The notes: generated by a model not told the origin, from the letters alone. Numbered from the stretch's first letter, positions 17,647-26,922 are shown. The stretch: DNA of 64,000 nt from Rhodococcoides corynebacterioides (GCF_019834675.1 NZ_JABUBU010000001.1:806001-870000); one strand, 5' to 3'. Numbers and translations: made by a program.

Positions 17647-19066
17647 GGCAGCGAAGACCACGGACACGGCGGCCGATCCGGCGGACCGGGTGGCCGGCGC
17701 CGACGAGTCCTACGACCTGGCGGAGCGGCTGTTCGGGTGGACCGCGCCGATCCAGTTCGCCTGGGTCCTGGGCGACGATCCGGGGCACGACGCGGTGGTC
17801 GACTGGGCAACGGCGTTGGCGCGCGGCGGTTTCGGTCGCCGGATCGTGCGCACCCGGGTGCCGGTCGCTCGGCACCGCTGGGTCCGGTCGGACCGACCAC
17901 CGACGGTGTACGCGGAGCCGACGATCCTGAACGACGACGCCGACACCGCCGTCGGCGCCTGGCTCGACCGCCGGTTGCGGGACGTCGACCTCGATCCCGG
18001 TGCGGGACGGGGCTTCACGGTGGAGTACGCCCACACCCGTTCGGGCCGAGTGGTTCTCACGCTCCTGGTGTCCCACATGATCGCCGACGGTCACGCCGTG
18101 CACGACGCCCTCCGCGACGCGCGACGATCGGCCGAGCACCGGCTGGGGTCGGTGCGCGGTCTCCCGACGGCGTCCGAGGTGTCCGGGTGGTCGGGCGTGC
18201 GCGGTGATCTGCTCGACGCCGCGTCGCAGATTCCGGCGATCGTCCGCGCGAGCGCCGTGATCGGGCGGGCGGGGGTGCGGGCGGTGCTGGGGCGGTCGGC
18301 CACGGCGGCGCCGGTGTCGGACGCACCGTCGGGGTCCGACGTGGTGGGTGAACCCGGGGACCGCCCCGCCCCGCCGCAGCGGGACGCTGAGGCCACTCTG
18401 GCCGTCGTCGACGTTCCGAGGGCGCAGTTCGAGGCGCGCGCCGCCGCCCTGGGCGGAACTCCCAACAGCCTGTTCACGGCGGTGTTGACCGGCGTCCTGC
18501 GCGCGACGGGGCACGCGATACCGCCGGGTGGTACCCGAGTCTGCATCGCGGTGGACACCCGCTCCGACGGCGACGACCGGGCGAACGCGTCCGGCGGCGT
18601 GTGGATCCGGCTGGCGGGGCCGGTCGGACCGGAGACGGGGCTCGGGACCATCCGGCGGCTGAGCAAGGAGGCCTTCGCACGCTACGCGGCGACGGACGAC
18701 GCGGTGGTCGACCATCTGCAGGCCGTCGCCCGGTTGCTGCCGGATCCCGTCCTCGGGCGCGTGATGAAGGCCGTCCCCGGACCGGACATCACCGTGTCCA
18801 ATCTCGGTGCGGCCCCGGCGGAGTCGCTGGCCCCACTGGGCACCCCGGCCGAGCGGTTCGCGATCCGCGCCGTGATGCAGGGGCGTTCCGCGGCCGACCG
18901 GCGAGCGCAGGGTCCGGCGCTGGCGGCGTGGTCCGTGCAGTACGCCGACACCGTCACCGTGACGGTCTTCGGGATCCACCCCGACCTGCTGGGCGACCCC
19001 GCCGTCGTGCGATCGGTCCTGGCCGCGGAACTGACTCGGTGGGGCCTCGATCACCGGTTCTGGTGA
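17633..19066 (+). CDS. Short WS/DGAT-like acyltransferase, copy B
   Basis: The protein has 477 residues and is paralogous to the preceding one. SHMIADG carries the catalytic pair (His148, Asp152) and LGGTPNSLFTAVLTGVLRATG matches the same C-terminal motif. An N-terminal YDLAERLFGWTAPIQFAWVL parallels copy A. The GTG at 17633, preceded by GGGGGGTG, overlaps the end of copy A by 14 bases. Tandem copies may act as partners or on successive positions. It ends in a hairpin facing accD5. Confidence 0.75.
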   Translation: MTSREAAKTTDTAADPADRVAGADESYDLAERLFGWTAPIQFAWVLGDDPGHDAVVDWATALARGGFGRRIVRTRVPVARHRWVRSDRPPTVYAEPTILNDDADTAVGAWLDRRLRDVDLDPGAGRGFTVEYAHTRSGRVVLTLLVSHMIADGHAVHDALRDARRSAEHRLGSVRGLPTASEVSGWSGVRGDLLDAASQIPAIVRASAVIGRAGVRAVLGRSATAAPVSDAPSGSDVVGEPGDRPAPPQRDAEATLAVVDVPRAQFEARAAALGGTPNSLFTAVLTGVLRATGHAIPPGGTRVCIAVDTRSDGDDRANASGGVWIRLAGPVGPETGLGTIRRLSKEAFARYAATDDAVVDHLQAVARLLPDPVLGRVMKAVPGPDITVSNLGAAPAESLAPLGTPAERFAIRAVMQGRSAADRRAQGPALAAWSVQYADTVTVTVFGIHPDLLGDPAVVRSVLAAELTRWGLDHRFW

Positions 19067-19069
19067 TCG
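19048..19069. terminator. Hairpin across the stop codon, convergent with accD5
   Basis: CGATCACC (19048-19055) pairs perfectly with GGTGATCG (19062-19069) around a 6-nt loop. The stop codon of WS/DGAT copy B (19064-19066) is inside the right arm. No U-tract follows. It may end transcription from either side. Confidence 0.45.
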
Positions 19070-19094
19070 TGACCCCACCGGTCGGATCGGAACG

Positions 19095-20765
19095 TCAGAG
19101 CGGGATGTTGCCGTGCTTCTTCGGGGGCAGGGTGACGTACTTGCGCTCGAGCAGGCGCAGCGCGGTGACGATCTGCCCGCGGGTGTGGCTCGGCGGGATC
19201 ACCGCGTCGACGTAGCCGCGCTCGGCGGCGACGTACGGGTTGACCAGGGTGTCCTCGTACTCGTTCTGCAGTTCGAGGCGCAGCGCGTCGACGTCGTCGC
19301 CGTTCTTCGCGGCCTCGAGCAGGCGCTTGCGGTAGACGAAGCCGACCGCCCCGGACGCGCCCATGACGGCGATCTGGGCGGTGGGCCAGGCGAGGTTGAT
19401 GTCGGCGCCCATGTGCTTGGAGCCCATGACGTCGTACGCGCCGCCGTACGCCTTGCGGGTGATGACGGTAATCTTGCCGACCGTCGCCTCGCCGTAGGCG
19501 TAGAGCAGCTTGGCGCCGCGCCGGATGATGCCGTCGAACTCCTGGCCGGTGCCGGGCAGGAAGCCGGGGACGTCGACGAGCGTGACGATCGGGATGTTGA
19601 AGCAGTCGCACGTCCGGACGAAGCGGGCGGCCTTCTCGGAGGCGTCGATGTCCAGCGTGCCGGCGAACGACGTCGGCTGGTTGGCCACGATGCCGACGCT
19701 GCGGCCGTCGACCCGTCCGAAGCCGACGATGATGTTGCGCGCGCGGCCTTCCTGGACCTCGAGGAACTCGTCGTCGTCGAGGATGCGGCGGATGACCTCG
19801 TGCATGTCGTACGGGGTGTTCGGCGAGTCCGGGATCAGCGAGTCCAGCTCGAGGTCCTCCGCGGTGAGGGAGTCCTCGATGGATCCGTCGATCGGGTCCG
19901 TCGGCGCCAGGCGCGGTGCGGCGGCCTGGTTGTTCGACGGGAGGTAGCCGAGGAGGTCGCGGACGTAGTCGAGGGCGTCCTGCTCGTCGGCGGCGACGTA
20001 GTGCGCGACACCCGACTTCTCCATGTGGGTGTGGGCGCCGCCGAGGTCCTCCATGGTGACCGTCTCGCCGGTGACCGTCTTGATGACGTCGGGTCCGGTG
20101 ACGAACATCTGCGAGGTCTTGTCGACCATGACGACGAAGTCGGTCAGGGCGGGGGAGTAGACGTGACCGCCCGCCGCGGGACCCATGATGAGCGAGATCT
20201 GCGGGACGACGCCGGACATGCGCACGTTCCGGTGGAAGATCTCGCCGTACAGGCCGAGGGAGACCACGCCCTCCTGGATGCGTGCGCCGGCGCCCTCGTT
20301 GATCCCGACGAGGGGACGGCCGGTCTTGAGGGCCAGGTCCATGACCTTGACGATCTTCTCGCCGTAGATCTCGCCGAGGCTGCCGCCGAAGACGGTGGCG
20401 TCCTGGGAGAAGACGCAGACGTCGCGGCCGTCGACGGTGCCGTAGCCGGTGACGACGCCGTCGCCGAAGGGGCGGTTGTCCGCGAGGCCGAAGTTCACGC
20501 TGCGGTGGCGGGCGAGGGCGTCGAGCTCGACGAAGGAGCCCTCGTCGAGCAGGGCCTCGATGCGCTCGCGGGCGGTCAGCTTGCCCTTGGCGTGCACCTT
20601 CTCCACGGCGGCGTCGCCCATGGGGCGCTCGGCCTGAGCCCGGCGGGCGCCCAGCTCGGCGAGCTTGCCTGCGGTGGTGTGAATGTCGGGTGCCGGCGCC
20701 GCCGACCCCTCGGCATCGTCCCGAGCAACGGATTCCTGCGCCGCGGCGTCCTGCACACTCGTCAT
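19095..20765 (-). CDS. accD5: Acyl-CoA carboxylase beta (carboxyltransferase) subunit
   Basis: The protein has 556 residues. Both carboxyltransferase halves are present: the acyl-CoA site around [21 protein letters not shown] and [17 protein letters not shown], and the biotin site around [13 protein letters not shown] and [17 protein letters not shown]. AccD5 with AccA3 and AccE5 forms propionyl-CoA carboxylase, giving methylmalonyl-CoA for methyl-branched lipids. ATG at 20765 is chosen over an ATG 48 bases upstream to match family N-termini. It is back-to-back with birA, which biotinylates AccA3. Separation from accE5 is unusual. Confidence 0.95.
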   Translation of the reverse strand: MTSVQDAAAQESVARDDAEGSAAPAPDIHTTAGKLAELGARRAQAERPMGDAAVEKVHAKGKLTARERIEALLDEGSFVELDALARHRSVNFGLADNRPFGDGVVTGYGTVDGRDVCVFSQDATVFGGSLGEIYGEKIVKVMDLALKTGRPLVGINEGAGARIQEGVVSLGLYGEIFHRNVRMSGVVPQISLIMGPAAGGHVYSPALTDFVVMVDKTSQMFVTGPDVIKTVTGETVTMEDLGGAHTHMEKSGVAHYVAADEQDALDYVRDLLGYLPSNNQAAAPRLAPTDPIDGSIEDSLTAEDLELDSLIPDSPNTPYDMHEVIRRILDDDEFLEVQEGRARNIIVGFGRVDGRSVGIVANQPTSFAGTLDIDASEKAARFVRTCDCFNIPIVTLVDVPGFLPGTGQEFDGIIRRGAKLLYAYGEATVGKITVITRKAYGGAYDVMGSKHMGADINLAWPTAQIAVMGASGAVGFVYRKRLLEAAKNGDDVDALRLELQNEYEDTLVNPYVAAERGYVDAVIPPSHTRGQIVTALRLLERKYVTLPPKKHGNIPL

Positions 20766-20841
20766 AGCCTTGCACTGTAACGACTCCCGCGACCGGGCCG
20801 TGCGCCCGGTCACGCTCCCCCGAGCAGCGTCGGCCTGTCTC

Positions 20842-20847
20842 TATGCT
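20842..20847 (+). promoter_or_regulatory. Putative -10 box for leaderless birA
   Basis: TATGCT (TANNNT) ends eight bases before the birA ATG at 20856, and no Shine-Dalgarno sequence is present. This spacing fits a leaderless transcript. Confidence 0.5.
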
Positions 20848-20855
20848 CGAACCCC

Positions 20856-21746
20856 ATGGCGGACAACCGTGACCCCGGCCCAGCAGCGGGACCCGGGCTC
20901 TGGACCGATCTCGACCGGGCGCCGCTCGACGGCCGCGCCATCACGCGTGCGCTGGTGTCCGGCCCGCGTGCGTCGTGGGCCGAGGTGACGGTGGTGCCGC
21001 GCACCGGATCGACCAACGCCGATCTGCTCGCCGCCGCGCCGACGGCGGCGGACCGCACCGCCGTGATCGCCGACGTCCAGGACGCCGGTCGGGGCCGGCA
21101 CTCGCGGTCCTTCACCGCGCCGCCTCGATCCCAGGTGACGGTGTCCGCGCTGGTCCGCCTGCCGGGCATCGCCCCCGACGTCGTCGGGTGGATGCCGTTG
21201 CTGACCGGCATCACCGTCGTCGACGTCCTGCGGTCGGTGTGCGAGGTGGACGCCGTCCTGAAGTGGCCCAACGACGTCCTGCTGACCGGCGACCGCGCGC
21301 CCGGCAAGGTCGCCGGAATCCTGGTGGAGGTCGCGGCGGGGTCGCCGGTGATGACGGTGGTCGCGGGGGTCGGCATCAACGTGACCCCGACGGCGGCGGA
21401 GCTGCCGGTCGCGACGGCGACCTCGCTGCGCGCGGCGGGCGCGGCGGTGCTCGATCGAGGAACCATCGCGAGGGCGTTCCTGCGCGCGTTCGGCTCGGCG
21501 GTGGACGACTGGCGCGACAGCGGGTGGGACACCGCCGCCCTGGCGCAGCTCTACCGCGCGCGCTGCGACACGCTGGGTCGCTCGGTGCGCGTGACCATGC
21601 CGGGCGAGGTGGTCCTCGTGGGGACGGCGACGGACGTCGACGCGCACGGCCGCATCGTCGTCGCTCCCGAGGACGGATCCGAGCCGGTCGCCGTCTCGGC
21701 GGGAGACGTCACGCACCTGCGTCCCGTCGTCGACACGGGGGAGTGA
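20856..21746 (+). CDS. birA: Biotin-[acetyl-CoA-carboxylase] ligase
   Basis: The protein has 296 residues. Catalytic features are intact: TGSTNADLL, the adenylate loop DAGRGRHSRSF (GRGRxxR), LKWPNDVLL, GKVAGILVE and VGVGINV, followed by the small C-terminal SH3-like domain. It lacks the N-terminal helix-turn-helix of E. coli BirA, so it is a monofunctional ligase. It attaches biotin to the AccA3 BCCP domain. It is divergent from accD5, as in mycobacteria, and one base from the PH-domain gene. Confidence 0.95.
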   Translation: MADNRDPGPAAGPGLWTDLDRAPLDGRAITRALVSGPRASWAEVTVVPRTGSTNADLLAAAPTAADRTAVIADVQDAGRGRHSRSFTAPPRSQVTVSALVRLPGIAPDVVGWMPLLTGITVVDVLRSVCEVDAVLKWPNDVLLTGDRAPGKVAGILVEVAAGSPVMTVVAGVGINVTPTAAELPVATATSLRAAGAAVLDRGTIARAFLRAFGSAVDDWRDSGWDTAALAQLYRARCDTLGRSVRVTMPGEVVLVGTATDVDAHGRIVVAPEDGSEPVAVSAGDVTHLRPVVDTGE

Positions 21747-21747
21747 C

Positions 21748-22269
21748 ATGGCCTTCCCCCGCGACGCGATCGGGCCCGACGAGGACGTCGCCCTGCACCG
21801 TCATCCCCACTGGAAGATGCTCGTCCTGCCCGCCCTGACCGCGCTGGTGGTGACCGCGCTCGCCGGCTTCCTCGCGGGCGTCGCCGAGCGCACCACCGAC
21901 GGGACCGCCCGCACGGCCGCCATCGCGGCCGTCGGCGTCGCCTGGGCCGCGATCGTCACGCTGCGGACGGTGGTTCCGGTGGTGCGGTGGCGCACGACGC
22001 ACTTCGTCGTCACCGACCGGCGCGTGATCGTCCGCCAGGGAGTACTGACCCACCACGGCACCGACATCCCGCTCGCCCGGATCGCCAACGTCCAGTTCCG
22101 GCACGGTGTGGTCGACCGAATGCTGCGCACCGGCACGCTGGTCGTCGTCGCCGGGTCGGACGATCCCCTCGAGTTCGACGACGTCCCGGACGTCGAACGG
22201 GTGCATTCGCTGCTGTACCACCACGTGGTGTCGGACGATGCGGGCGGCGACCGGCGCTGGACCTCGTAG
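21748..22269 (+). CDS. Bacterial PH-domain (DUF304) membrane protein
   Basis: The protein has 173 residues. After a short polar N-terminus (ALHRHPHWKMLVLPAL), two hydrophobic segments (about 26-46 and 56-76) are followed by a bPH2-type domain containing VTDRRVIVRQGVLTHHGTDIPLARIANVQF. The position after birA matches M. tuberculosis Rv3278c. The function is unknown; such proteins are membrane-anchored beta-barrel-like domains. GGGGGAG precedes the ATG. The TAG stop forms the first half of a TAGGGT box for the next gene. Confidence 0.87.
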   Translation: MAFPRDAIGPDEDVALHRHPHWKMLVLPALTALVVTALAGFLAGVAERTTDGTARTAAIAAVGVAWAAIVTLRTVVPVVRWRTTHFVVTDRRVIVRQGVLTHHGTDIPLARIANVQFRHGVVDRMLRTGTLVVVAGSDDPLEFDDVPDVERVHSLLYHHVVSDDAGGDRRWTS

Positions 22270-22272
22270 GGT
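22267..22272 (+). promoter_or_regulatory. Putative -10 box TAGGGT overlapping a stop codon, leaderless response regulator
   Basis: TAGGGT starts with the TAG stop of the PH-domain gene and is followed by six bases and then the GTG at 22279. No ribosome-binding site is visible, so a leaderless transcript is likely, uncoupling the regulator from birA. Confidence 0.55.
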
Positions 22273-22278
22273 GGTCCG

Positions 22279-22962
22279 GTGACCGACGTTCTGCTCGCCG
22301 AAGACGACGAGGCCATCGCGGCGCCGCTGTCGCGGGCCCTCGGCCGCGAGGGCTACACCGTGACCGTCGAACGGACGGGTCCGGACGCGCTCGCCCGCGC
22401 GCTCGACGGCAGCTTCGATCTGCTGATCCTCGACCTGGGCCTCCCCGGAATGGACGGCCTCGAGGTCTGCCGCCAGATCCGCGCGTCGACGTCCGATCTG
22501 GCCGTCCTGATGCTCACCGCTCGGACCGACGAGGTGGACTTCGTGGTGGGGCTCGACGCCGGCGCCGACGACTACGTGTCGAAGCCGTTCCGCCTGGCCG
22601 AGCTGATGGCGCGGGTGCGCGCCCTGCTGCGTCGGCGCGGTCCCACCGCCGAGGACACCCCGGTCGAGGTGGGCGGTCTGCGCCTCGAACCCGCCGCGCG
22701 CCGCGTCCTGCTCGACGGCACAGAGATCAGCCTGGCCAACAAGGAGTACGAGCTGCTGAAGATCCTGCTCGACCACGCCGGTCAGGTGGTCTCCCGCGAG
22801 ACCATCCTGCGCGAGGTGTGGGGCGACGTGGAGCTGCGCGGATCGAAGACGCTCGACATGCACATGTCCTGGCTGCGTCGGAAGATCGGCGACGAGGGGC
22901 CCGTCGCGGAGCGGCGCATCGCGACCGTGCGGGGCGTCGGCTTCCGCATCAACACCGACTGA
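22279..22962 (+). CDS. OmpR/PhoB-family response regulator
   Basis: The protein has 227 residues. The receiver domain has the acidic pair EDD (residues 8-10), the phospho-acceptor Asp52 in LILDLGLPGMDG, Thr80 and Lys102 (VSKPF). The C-terminal winged helix ends RRIATVRGVGFRINTD. It is paired with the histidine kinase four bases downstream. The stimulus and targets are unknown; PH-domain and GtrA neighbours hint at an envelope role, but this is inference. Confidence 0.92.
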   Translation: MTDVLLAEDDEAIAAPLSRALGREGYTVTVERTGPDALARALDGSFDLLILDLGLPGMDGLEVCRQIRASTSDLAVLMLTARTDEVDFVVGLDAGADDYVSKPFRLAELMARVRALLRRRGPTAEDTPVEVGGLRLEPAARRVLLDGTEISLANKEYELLKILLDHAGQVVSRETILREVWGDVELRGSKTLDMHMSWLRRKIGDEGPVAERRIATVRGVGFRINTD

Positions 22963-22966
22963 GCCG

Positions 22967-24271
22967 ATGCGTCGTCGCATTCTCCAGGCCATCCTCGCGG
23001 TGGTCATCCTCACCGGCCTGCTTCTCGGCATCCCCCTGACCTACACCGCCTGGCTCTGGGTGGAGGACTTCACTCGCGGTGACATGCGGTTACGACTCGA
23101 CCGGCTCGCCGCAGAGATCATCGAGCAGGAGGGCGGCGACGGTCGCGTGGACGGGACGCTGGACACCACGTCGCTGCGCCTCGCGGTCCCCACCGGCGGC
23201 CGGCTCGAGGTGGTCTATCCGACGCCCGAGAACCCGGCCACCCGCGTCGACATCGGGACGGCGTCGGTGGAGCGGCCCATCGAGGAGTCGCTGTCGATGG
23301 GCACCTCCGGATCGCTCCGGCTCGAGATCCCCTCGGCGCAGATGCGCACCTCCCAGGCACAGGCCGTCGGCGCCGTCGCGCTGGTGGTCCTGGCCTCGAT
23401 CGCCGCCGGCACGATCGTCGCGGTGCTGACCGCGCGGCGTCTCGCCGATCCGCTGCAACAGGTGGCGGGGCGGGCGGCGCGGCTCGCCGAGGGGGACTTC
23501 CGCAAGGACGCCACACGGCACGGCATCCCGGAACTCGACCGCGTGTCCGACGTCCTCGACTCCGCCACCGTGGAGATCGTCGGGCGCCTGCAGCGCGAGC
23601 ACGCGTTGGTCGCGGACGTCTCCCATCAACTGCGCAGTCGTCTGACCGCGGTGCGCCTGCGCCTCGACGAGCTCTCCGAGCACCCGGACCCCGAGGTGGT
23701 CACCGAAGCCAACGAGGCGATGGCACAGGTGGATCGACTCACCGACGCCATCGACGACCTGGTGCGATCGTCGCGCGACGACGGGTCCGCCGGTGCCGCG
23801 GAAGTGGCCGTGCTGCCCGAACTGCAGGTGGTGGTCGAGGACTGGCGTCGCACGTTCGACGACGCCGGACGCACCCTCACCCTCACCGGCGACGCCGCGT
23901 TGACGGCGTCGGTCACCGACACCCGGCTCCGCGAAGCGGTCTCGGTACTCATCCACAACGCCCTCGACCACGGCGGCGGGGACTGCGTGGTCACGGTGCG
24001 CGCGGTCAGCGGTCGCGAGCACCGCGAGCCGACGGTGCGGGTGGACGTCGCCGACTCCGGTGCCGGCGTGTCCGACGAGCTCGCCCCCCACATCTTCGAC
24101 CGGGGATTCTCGGGCGCCGGATCGACGGGCGTGGGGCTCGCGCTCGCACGGGCGTTGGTGGAGGCCGACGGCGGTCGGCTGGAGCTGCAGCGACGGCGGC
24201 CGGCGATGTTCACGGTCTTTCTGCCCGCCCCGACGCCGCGGGTGTCCAGTCCGCCGGCGGAGCCGCGGTAG
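22967..24271 (+). CDS. Sensor histidine kinase with variant H-box
   Basis: The protein has 434 residues. It has one membrane helix near residues 8-30, an extracytoplasmic region (about 35-130), a second helix (133-155), a HAMP domain, then the dimerisation domain DVSHQLRSRLTAVRLRLDEL with phospho-acceptor His220 and an HATPase_c domain (VLIHNALDHGGG, DSGAGVS, GVGLALARALVEADGG). The usual Pro after HELRT/HQLRT is replaced by Arg. It phosphorylates the upstream regulator. The C-terminal tail is Pro-rich. Confidence 0.9.
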   Translation: MRRRILQAILAVVILTGLLLGIPLTYTAWLWVEDFTRGDMRLRLDRLAAEIIEQEGGDGRVDGTLDTTSLRLAVPTGGRLEVVYPTPENPATRVDIGTASVERPIEESLSMGTSGSLRLEIPSAQMRTSQAQAVGAVALVVLASIAAGTIVAVLTARRLADPLQQVAGRAARLAEGDFRKDATRHGIPELDRVSDVLDSATVEIVGRLQREHALVADVSHQLRSRLTAVRLRLDELSEHPDPEVVTEANEAMAQVDRLTDAIDDLVRSSRDDGSAGAAEVAVLPELQVVVEDWRRTFDDAGRTLTLTGDAALTASVTDTRLREAVSVLIHNALDHGGGDCVVTVRAVSGREHREPTVRVDVADSGAGVSDELAPHIFDRGFSGAGSTGVGLALARALVEADGGRLELQRRRPAMFTVFLPAPTPRVSSPPAEPR

Positions 24272-24399
24272 GCGGGTGAGCGGCGGACGACCGTCCGTGC
24301 GGGACACTCCTCCCGGGTGTCACCCGACTCGCGAGCGGCACCCCGGTTTCGATGCGGCGGCCCCGATCGGAAGAGCCGCTCCGGAACGCGGGCCCCGCT

Positions 24400-24419
24400 C
24401 GGGCCGGTCGATCGGCCCG
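24400..24419. terminator. GC-rich hairpin downstream of gtrA
   Basis: CGGGCCG (24400-24406) pairs with CGGCCCG (24413-24419) around a 6-nt loop. It lies 15 bases past the end of gtrA on its strand and about 130 bases past the convergent kinase gene. The 24272-24434 gap holds no gene. Confidence 0.45.
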
Positions 24420-24434
24420 GTGACGAGTTCGGGC

Positions 24435-25046
24435 TCAGCTGTGGCCCATGAACGGCGCCTGCTGGCCATCGGGGTCGAGATCGTCGTCGTTCAGCTCGGT
24501 GTCCGTGCGCGGATTGCCGTGGTGGTCGAACTCGTCGAGGGGGTTGGCGATGACGCCGCGACCGTTCTCATCGGGGAACGCGAATCGGCGCAGGGCCCAG
24601 AACCGGAACGCCATCTGCAGCAGATTGCCGATGACGTAGTTGAGGACGAAGTCGATGATCACCAGCGCGGTGAGACTGGTGGCGCCCTCGCGGATGTCGA
24701 ACACGTTGTTGGCGATCCACAGCGGTGCGGCGCTGAGCAGCACCCCGATGCCGCTGATCGTGAAGAAGAGCAGGGCCTCGTGGTGACGCTCGCGCCCGCC
24801 GCGGTTCTTGAACGACCACTCCCGGTTGAGGATGTAGCTCAGGATCGTGGCCAGCACTCCGGAGAGAACCTTGGCGACCACCGGCTTGCTCTCGAGCACG
24901 GTCAGGCTCAACGAGTAGAAGATCGTCAGGTCGAACACCATGGTGGTGGCGCCGACGATGGCGAACTTGATCAGTTCCGCATGGCGCAGCGCGACATCCC
25001 GAAACGGTTGCGGAATGCTGGCAACCACACGATCCATCACAGGCAC
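24435..25046 (-). CDS. GtrA-family membrane protein
   Basis: The protein has 203 residues. It has four hydrophobic segments, starting FAIVGATTMVFDLTIFYSLSL, with the GtrA signature YILNREWSFKNR after the second and RFWALRRFAFP after the fourth, then a polar acidic tail. GtrA proteins are thought to help translocate polyprenyl-linked sugars in cell-surface glycan synthesis. The location opposite purK matches Rv3277. GTG at 25046 is preferred because TAAACT (25060-25055, minus strand) ends eight bases before it; ATG at 25037 is the alternative. Confidence 0.87.
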   Translation of the reverse strand: MPVMDRVVASIPQPFRDVALRHAELIKFAIVGATTMVFDLTIFYSLSLTVLESKPVVAKVLSGVLATILSYILNREWSFKNRGGRERHHEALLFFTISGIGVLLSAAPLWIANNVFDIREGATSLTALVIIDFVLNYVIGNLLQMAFRFWALRRFAFPDENGRGVIANPLDEFDHHGNPRTDTELNDDDLDPDGQQAPFMGHS

Positions 25047-25054
25047 GATTGGTT

Positions 25055-25060
25055 AGTTTA
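25055..25060 (-). promoter_or_regulatory. Putative -10 box TAAACT for gtrA
   Basis: On the minus strand TAAACT (TANNNT) is followed by eight bases and then the GTG of gtrA at 25046. This fits a leaderless or very short-leader transcript. Confidence 0.4.
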
Positions 25061-25148
25061 CGAACGGATCGGCGCGATCCCTAATCTCGCCACGCAGGAA
25101 CGCCCACCCCGGACGGTCGCGGGACCGCCTCGTGACACGATATGGGCC

Positions 25149-26414
25149 GTGACGGAGAACCCGACCGAAGTCCCGCCCCGTGAGGAACCGCCCCGCGATC
25201 GCATGACCTCGATGCCGGTGGTCGCGATGATCGGTGGAGGTCAGCTGGCGCGGATGACCCACCAGGCGGCGATCGAGCTGGGGCAGACGCTGCGTGTGCT
25301 GTCCGGCAGCGCGACCGAACCGGCGGCGAGGGTCAGCGCCGACGTGGTGCTCGGGTCGCACACCGATCTGGCCGCGCTGCGCGAGGTCGCCAGAGGGGCG
25401 CACGCCCTGACCTTCGACCACGAGCACGTGCCCACCGAGCACCTCGACACCCTCGTCGCGGAGGGCGTGAACGTCCAGCCGCCGCCGACGGCCCTGGTGT
25501 TCGCCCAGGACAAGCTGAAGATGCGCGCGCGCCTGCGCGAGCTGGGGCTCCCGGTCCCGGACTTCGCGCCGGTGGCCTCGGAGGCGGACCTGGTGGAGTT
25601 CGGCGAGGCCCACGGCTGGCGAATCGTGATCAAGACGGTGCGCGGCGGATACGACGGCCGCGGCGTCTGGCTCCCCGACACCGCCGACGAGGCCACGGCC
25701 GTGGTGCGCGAGCAGCTCGCCGCGGGTGCCCCGCTGATGGTCGAGCAGCGGGTGGAGATGGTCCGCGAACTGTCCGCGATGGTCGCGCGGTCCCCGTTCG
25801 GGCAGGGCGCCACGTGGCCGGTCGTGGAGACGGTGCAGCGGAAGGGTCAGTGTGCGGTGGCCATCGCCCCCGCGCCCGGTCTGTCCGACGACGCCGCGGC
25901 GGACGCCGAGCACATCGCGCTCCGGGTGGCCTCCGAACTCGGCGTCGTCGGGGTCATGGCGGTGGAGATGTTCGAGAAGGCCGACGGCTCGGTCTCGATC
26001 AACGAACTCGCCATGCGACCGCACAACTCGGGACACTGGACGCAGGACGGCGCGCGGACCTCGCAGTTCGAGCAACACCTGCGGGCCGTCCTGGACTACC
26101 CGCTGGGCGACTGCTCGCCGACGGCTCCGGTCACGGTCATGGCGAACGTCCTCGGGGCACCGGCCGAGCCGGACCTGTCGATGGACGAGCGGCTGCACCA
26201 CCTCTTCGCCCGCATGCCGGACGCGAAGGTGCACCTCTACGACAAGGGCGAGCGGCCCGATCGCAAGATCGGCCACGTGAACGTCGTCGGCGCTGCCGGT
26301 GGGTCGCCCGACGACCCGGCGTACGTCGCCGACATCAGAGAACGCGCCGAGCGCGCCGCGCACTGGCTCTCGCACGGCGTCTGGACCGACGGATGGGACC
26401 CGCACCATGGCTGA
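25149..26414 (+). CDS. purK: N5-carboxyaminoimidazole ribonucleotide synthase
   Basis: The protein has 421 residues. It is an ATP-grasp enzyme: nucleotide-binding N-terminus [15 protein letters not shown], the ATP-grasp core [14 protein letters not shown], and the family signature [18 protein letters not shown]. It converts AIR, ATP and bicarbonate to N5-CAIR in purine synthesis. The GTG at 25149 adds 18 residues before an in-frame ATG at 25203, which is a possible alternative. The 3' end overlaps purE by eight bases. The purK-purE pair is standard. Confidence 0.94.
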   Translation: MTENPTEVPPREEPPRDRMTSMPVVAMIGGGQLARMTHQAAIELGQTLRVLSGSATEPAARVSADVVLGSHTDLAALREVARGAHALTFDHEHVPTEHLDTLVAEGVNVQPPPTALVFAQDKLKMRARLRELGLPVPDFAPVASEADLVEFGEAHGWRIVIKTVRGGYDGRGVWLPDTADEATAVVREQLAAGAPLMVEQRVEMVRELSAMVARSPFGQGATWPVVETVQRKGQCAVAIAPAPGLSDDAAADAEHIALRVASELGVVGVMAVEMFEKADGSVSINELAMRPHNSGHWTQDGARTSQFEQHLRAVLDYPLGDCSPTAPVTVMANVLGAPAEPDLSMDERLHHLFARMPDAKVHLYDKGERPDRKIGHVNVVGAAGGSPDDPAYVADIRERAERAAHWLSHGVWTDGWDPHHG

Positions 26415-26922
26415 CAGCACCACCACCGGCGCCCGGGTGGGCATCGTCATGGGCAGCGACTCGGACTGGCCCGTGATGGAGGCGGCCGCCGAGGCCGTCG
26501 CCGAGTTCGGCGTGCGCTTCGAGGTCGGCGTGGTGTCCGCCCACCGCACCCCGCAGCGGATGCTCGACTACGCCCGCGACGCCGCCGACCGCGGCATCGA
26601 GGTGATCGTCGCCGGAGCCGGAGGTGCGGCGCACCTGCCGGGCATGGTCGCCTCCGCGACGCCGCTGCCGGTGATCGGCGTGCCGGTGCCGCTGAAGTAC
26701 CTCGACGGGATGGACTCGCTGCTGTCGATCGTGCAGATGCCCGCGGGGGTACCGGTGGCCACCGTCTCGATCGGGGGCGCCCGCAACGCCGGCCTGCTCG
26801 CGGTCCGCATCCTCGGTGCGTCCGACCCCGCCCTGCGCGGGCGGATTGCGGAGTTCCAACGCGGCCTCGAGCAGATGGTGCTCGAGAAGGACGAGGCCCT
26901 GCGGCGGTCCCTGCTCGGATGA
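26407..26922 (+). CDS. purE: N5-carboxyaminoimidazole ribonucleotide mutase
   Basis: The protein has 171 residues, a complete class I PurE. Signatures are [31 protein letters not shown] with the catalytic His, [39 protein letters not shown] and the [10 protein letters not shown] segment. It converts N5-CAIR to CAIR. It starts inside the end of purK and ends in an ATGA overlap with the next small gene, so three genes form one translationally coupled unit. Confidence 0.96.
   Translation: MADSTTTGARVGIVMGSDSDWPVMEAAAEAVAEFGVRFEVGVVSAHRTPQRMLDYARDAADRGIEVIVAGAGGAAHLPGMVASATPLPVIGVPVPLKYLDGMDSLLSIVQMPAGVPVATVSIGGARNAGLLAVRILGASDPALRGRIAEFQRGLEQMVLEKDEALRRSLLG

Noticed and set aside
4043-19066. 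Nonribosomal peptide synthetase or polyketide cluster
   Set aside because: The condensation-type folds here stand alone. No adenylation, carrier, ketosynthase or thioesterase domains are present.
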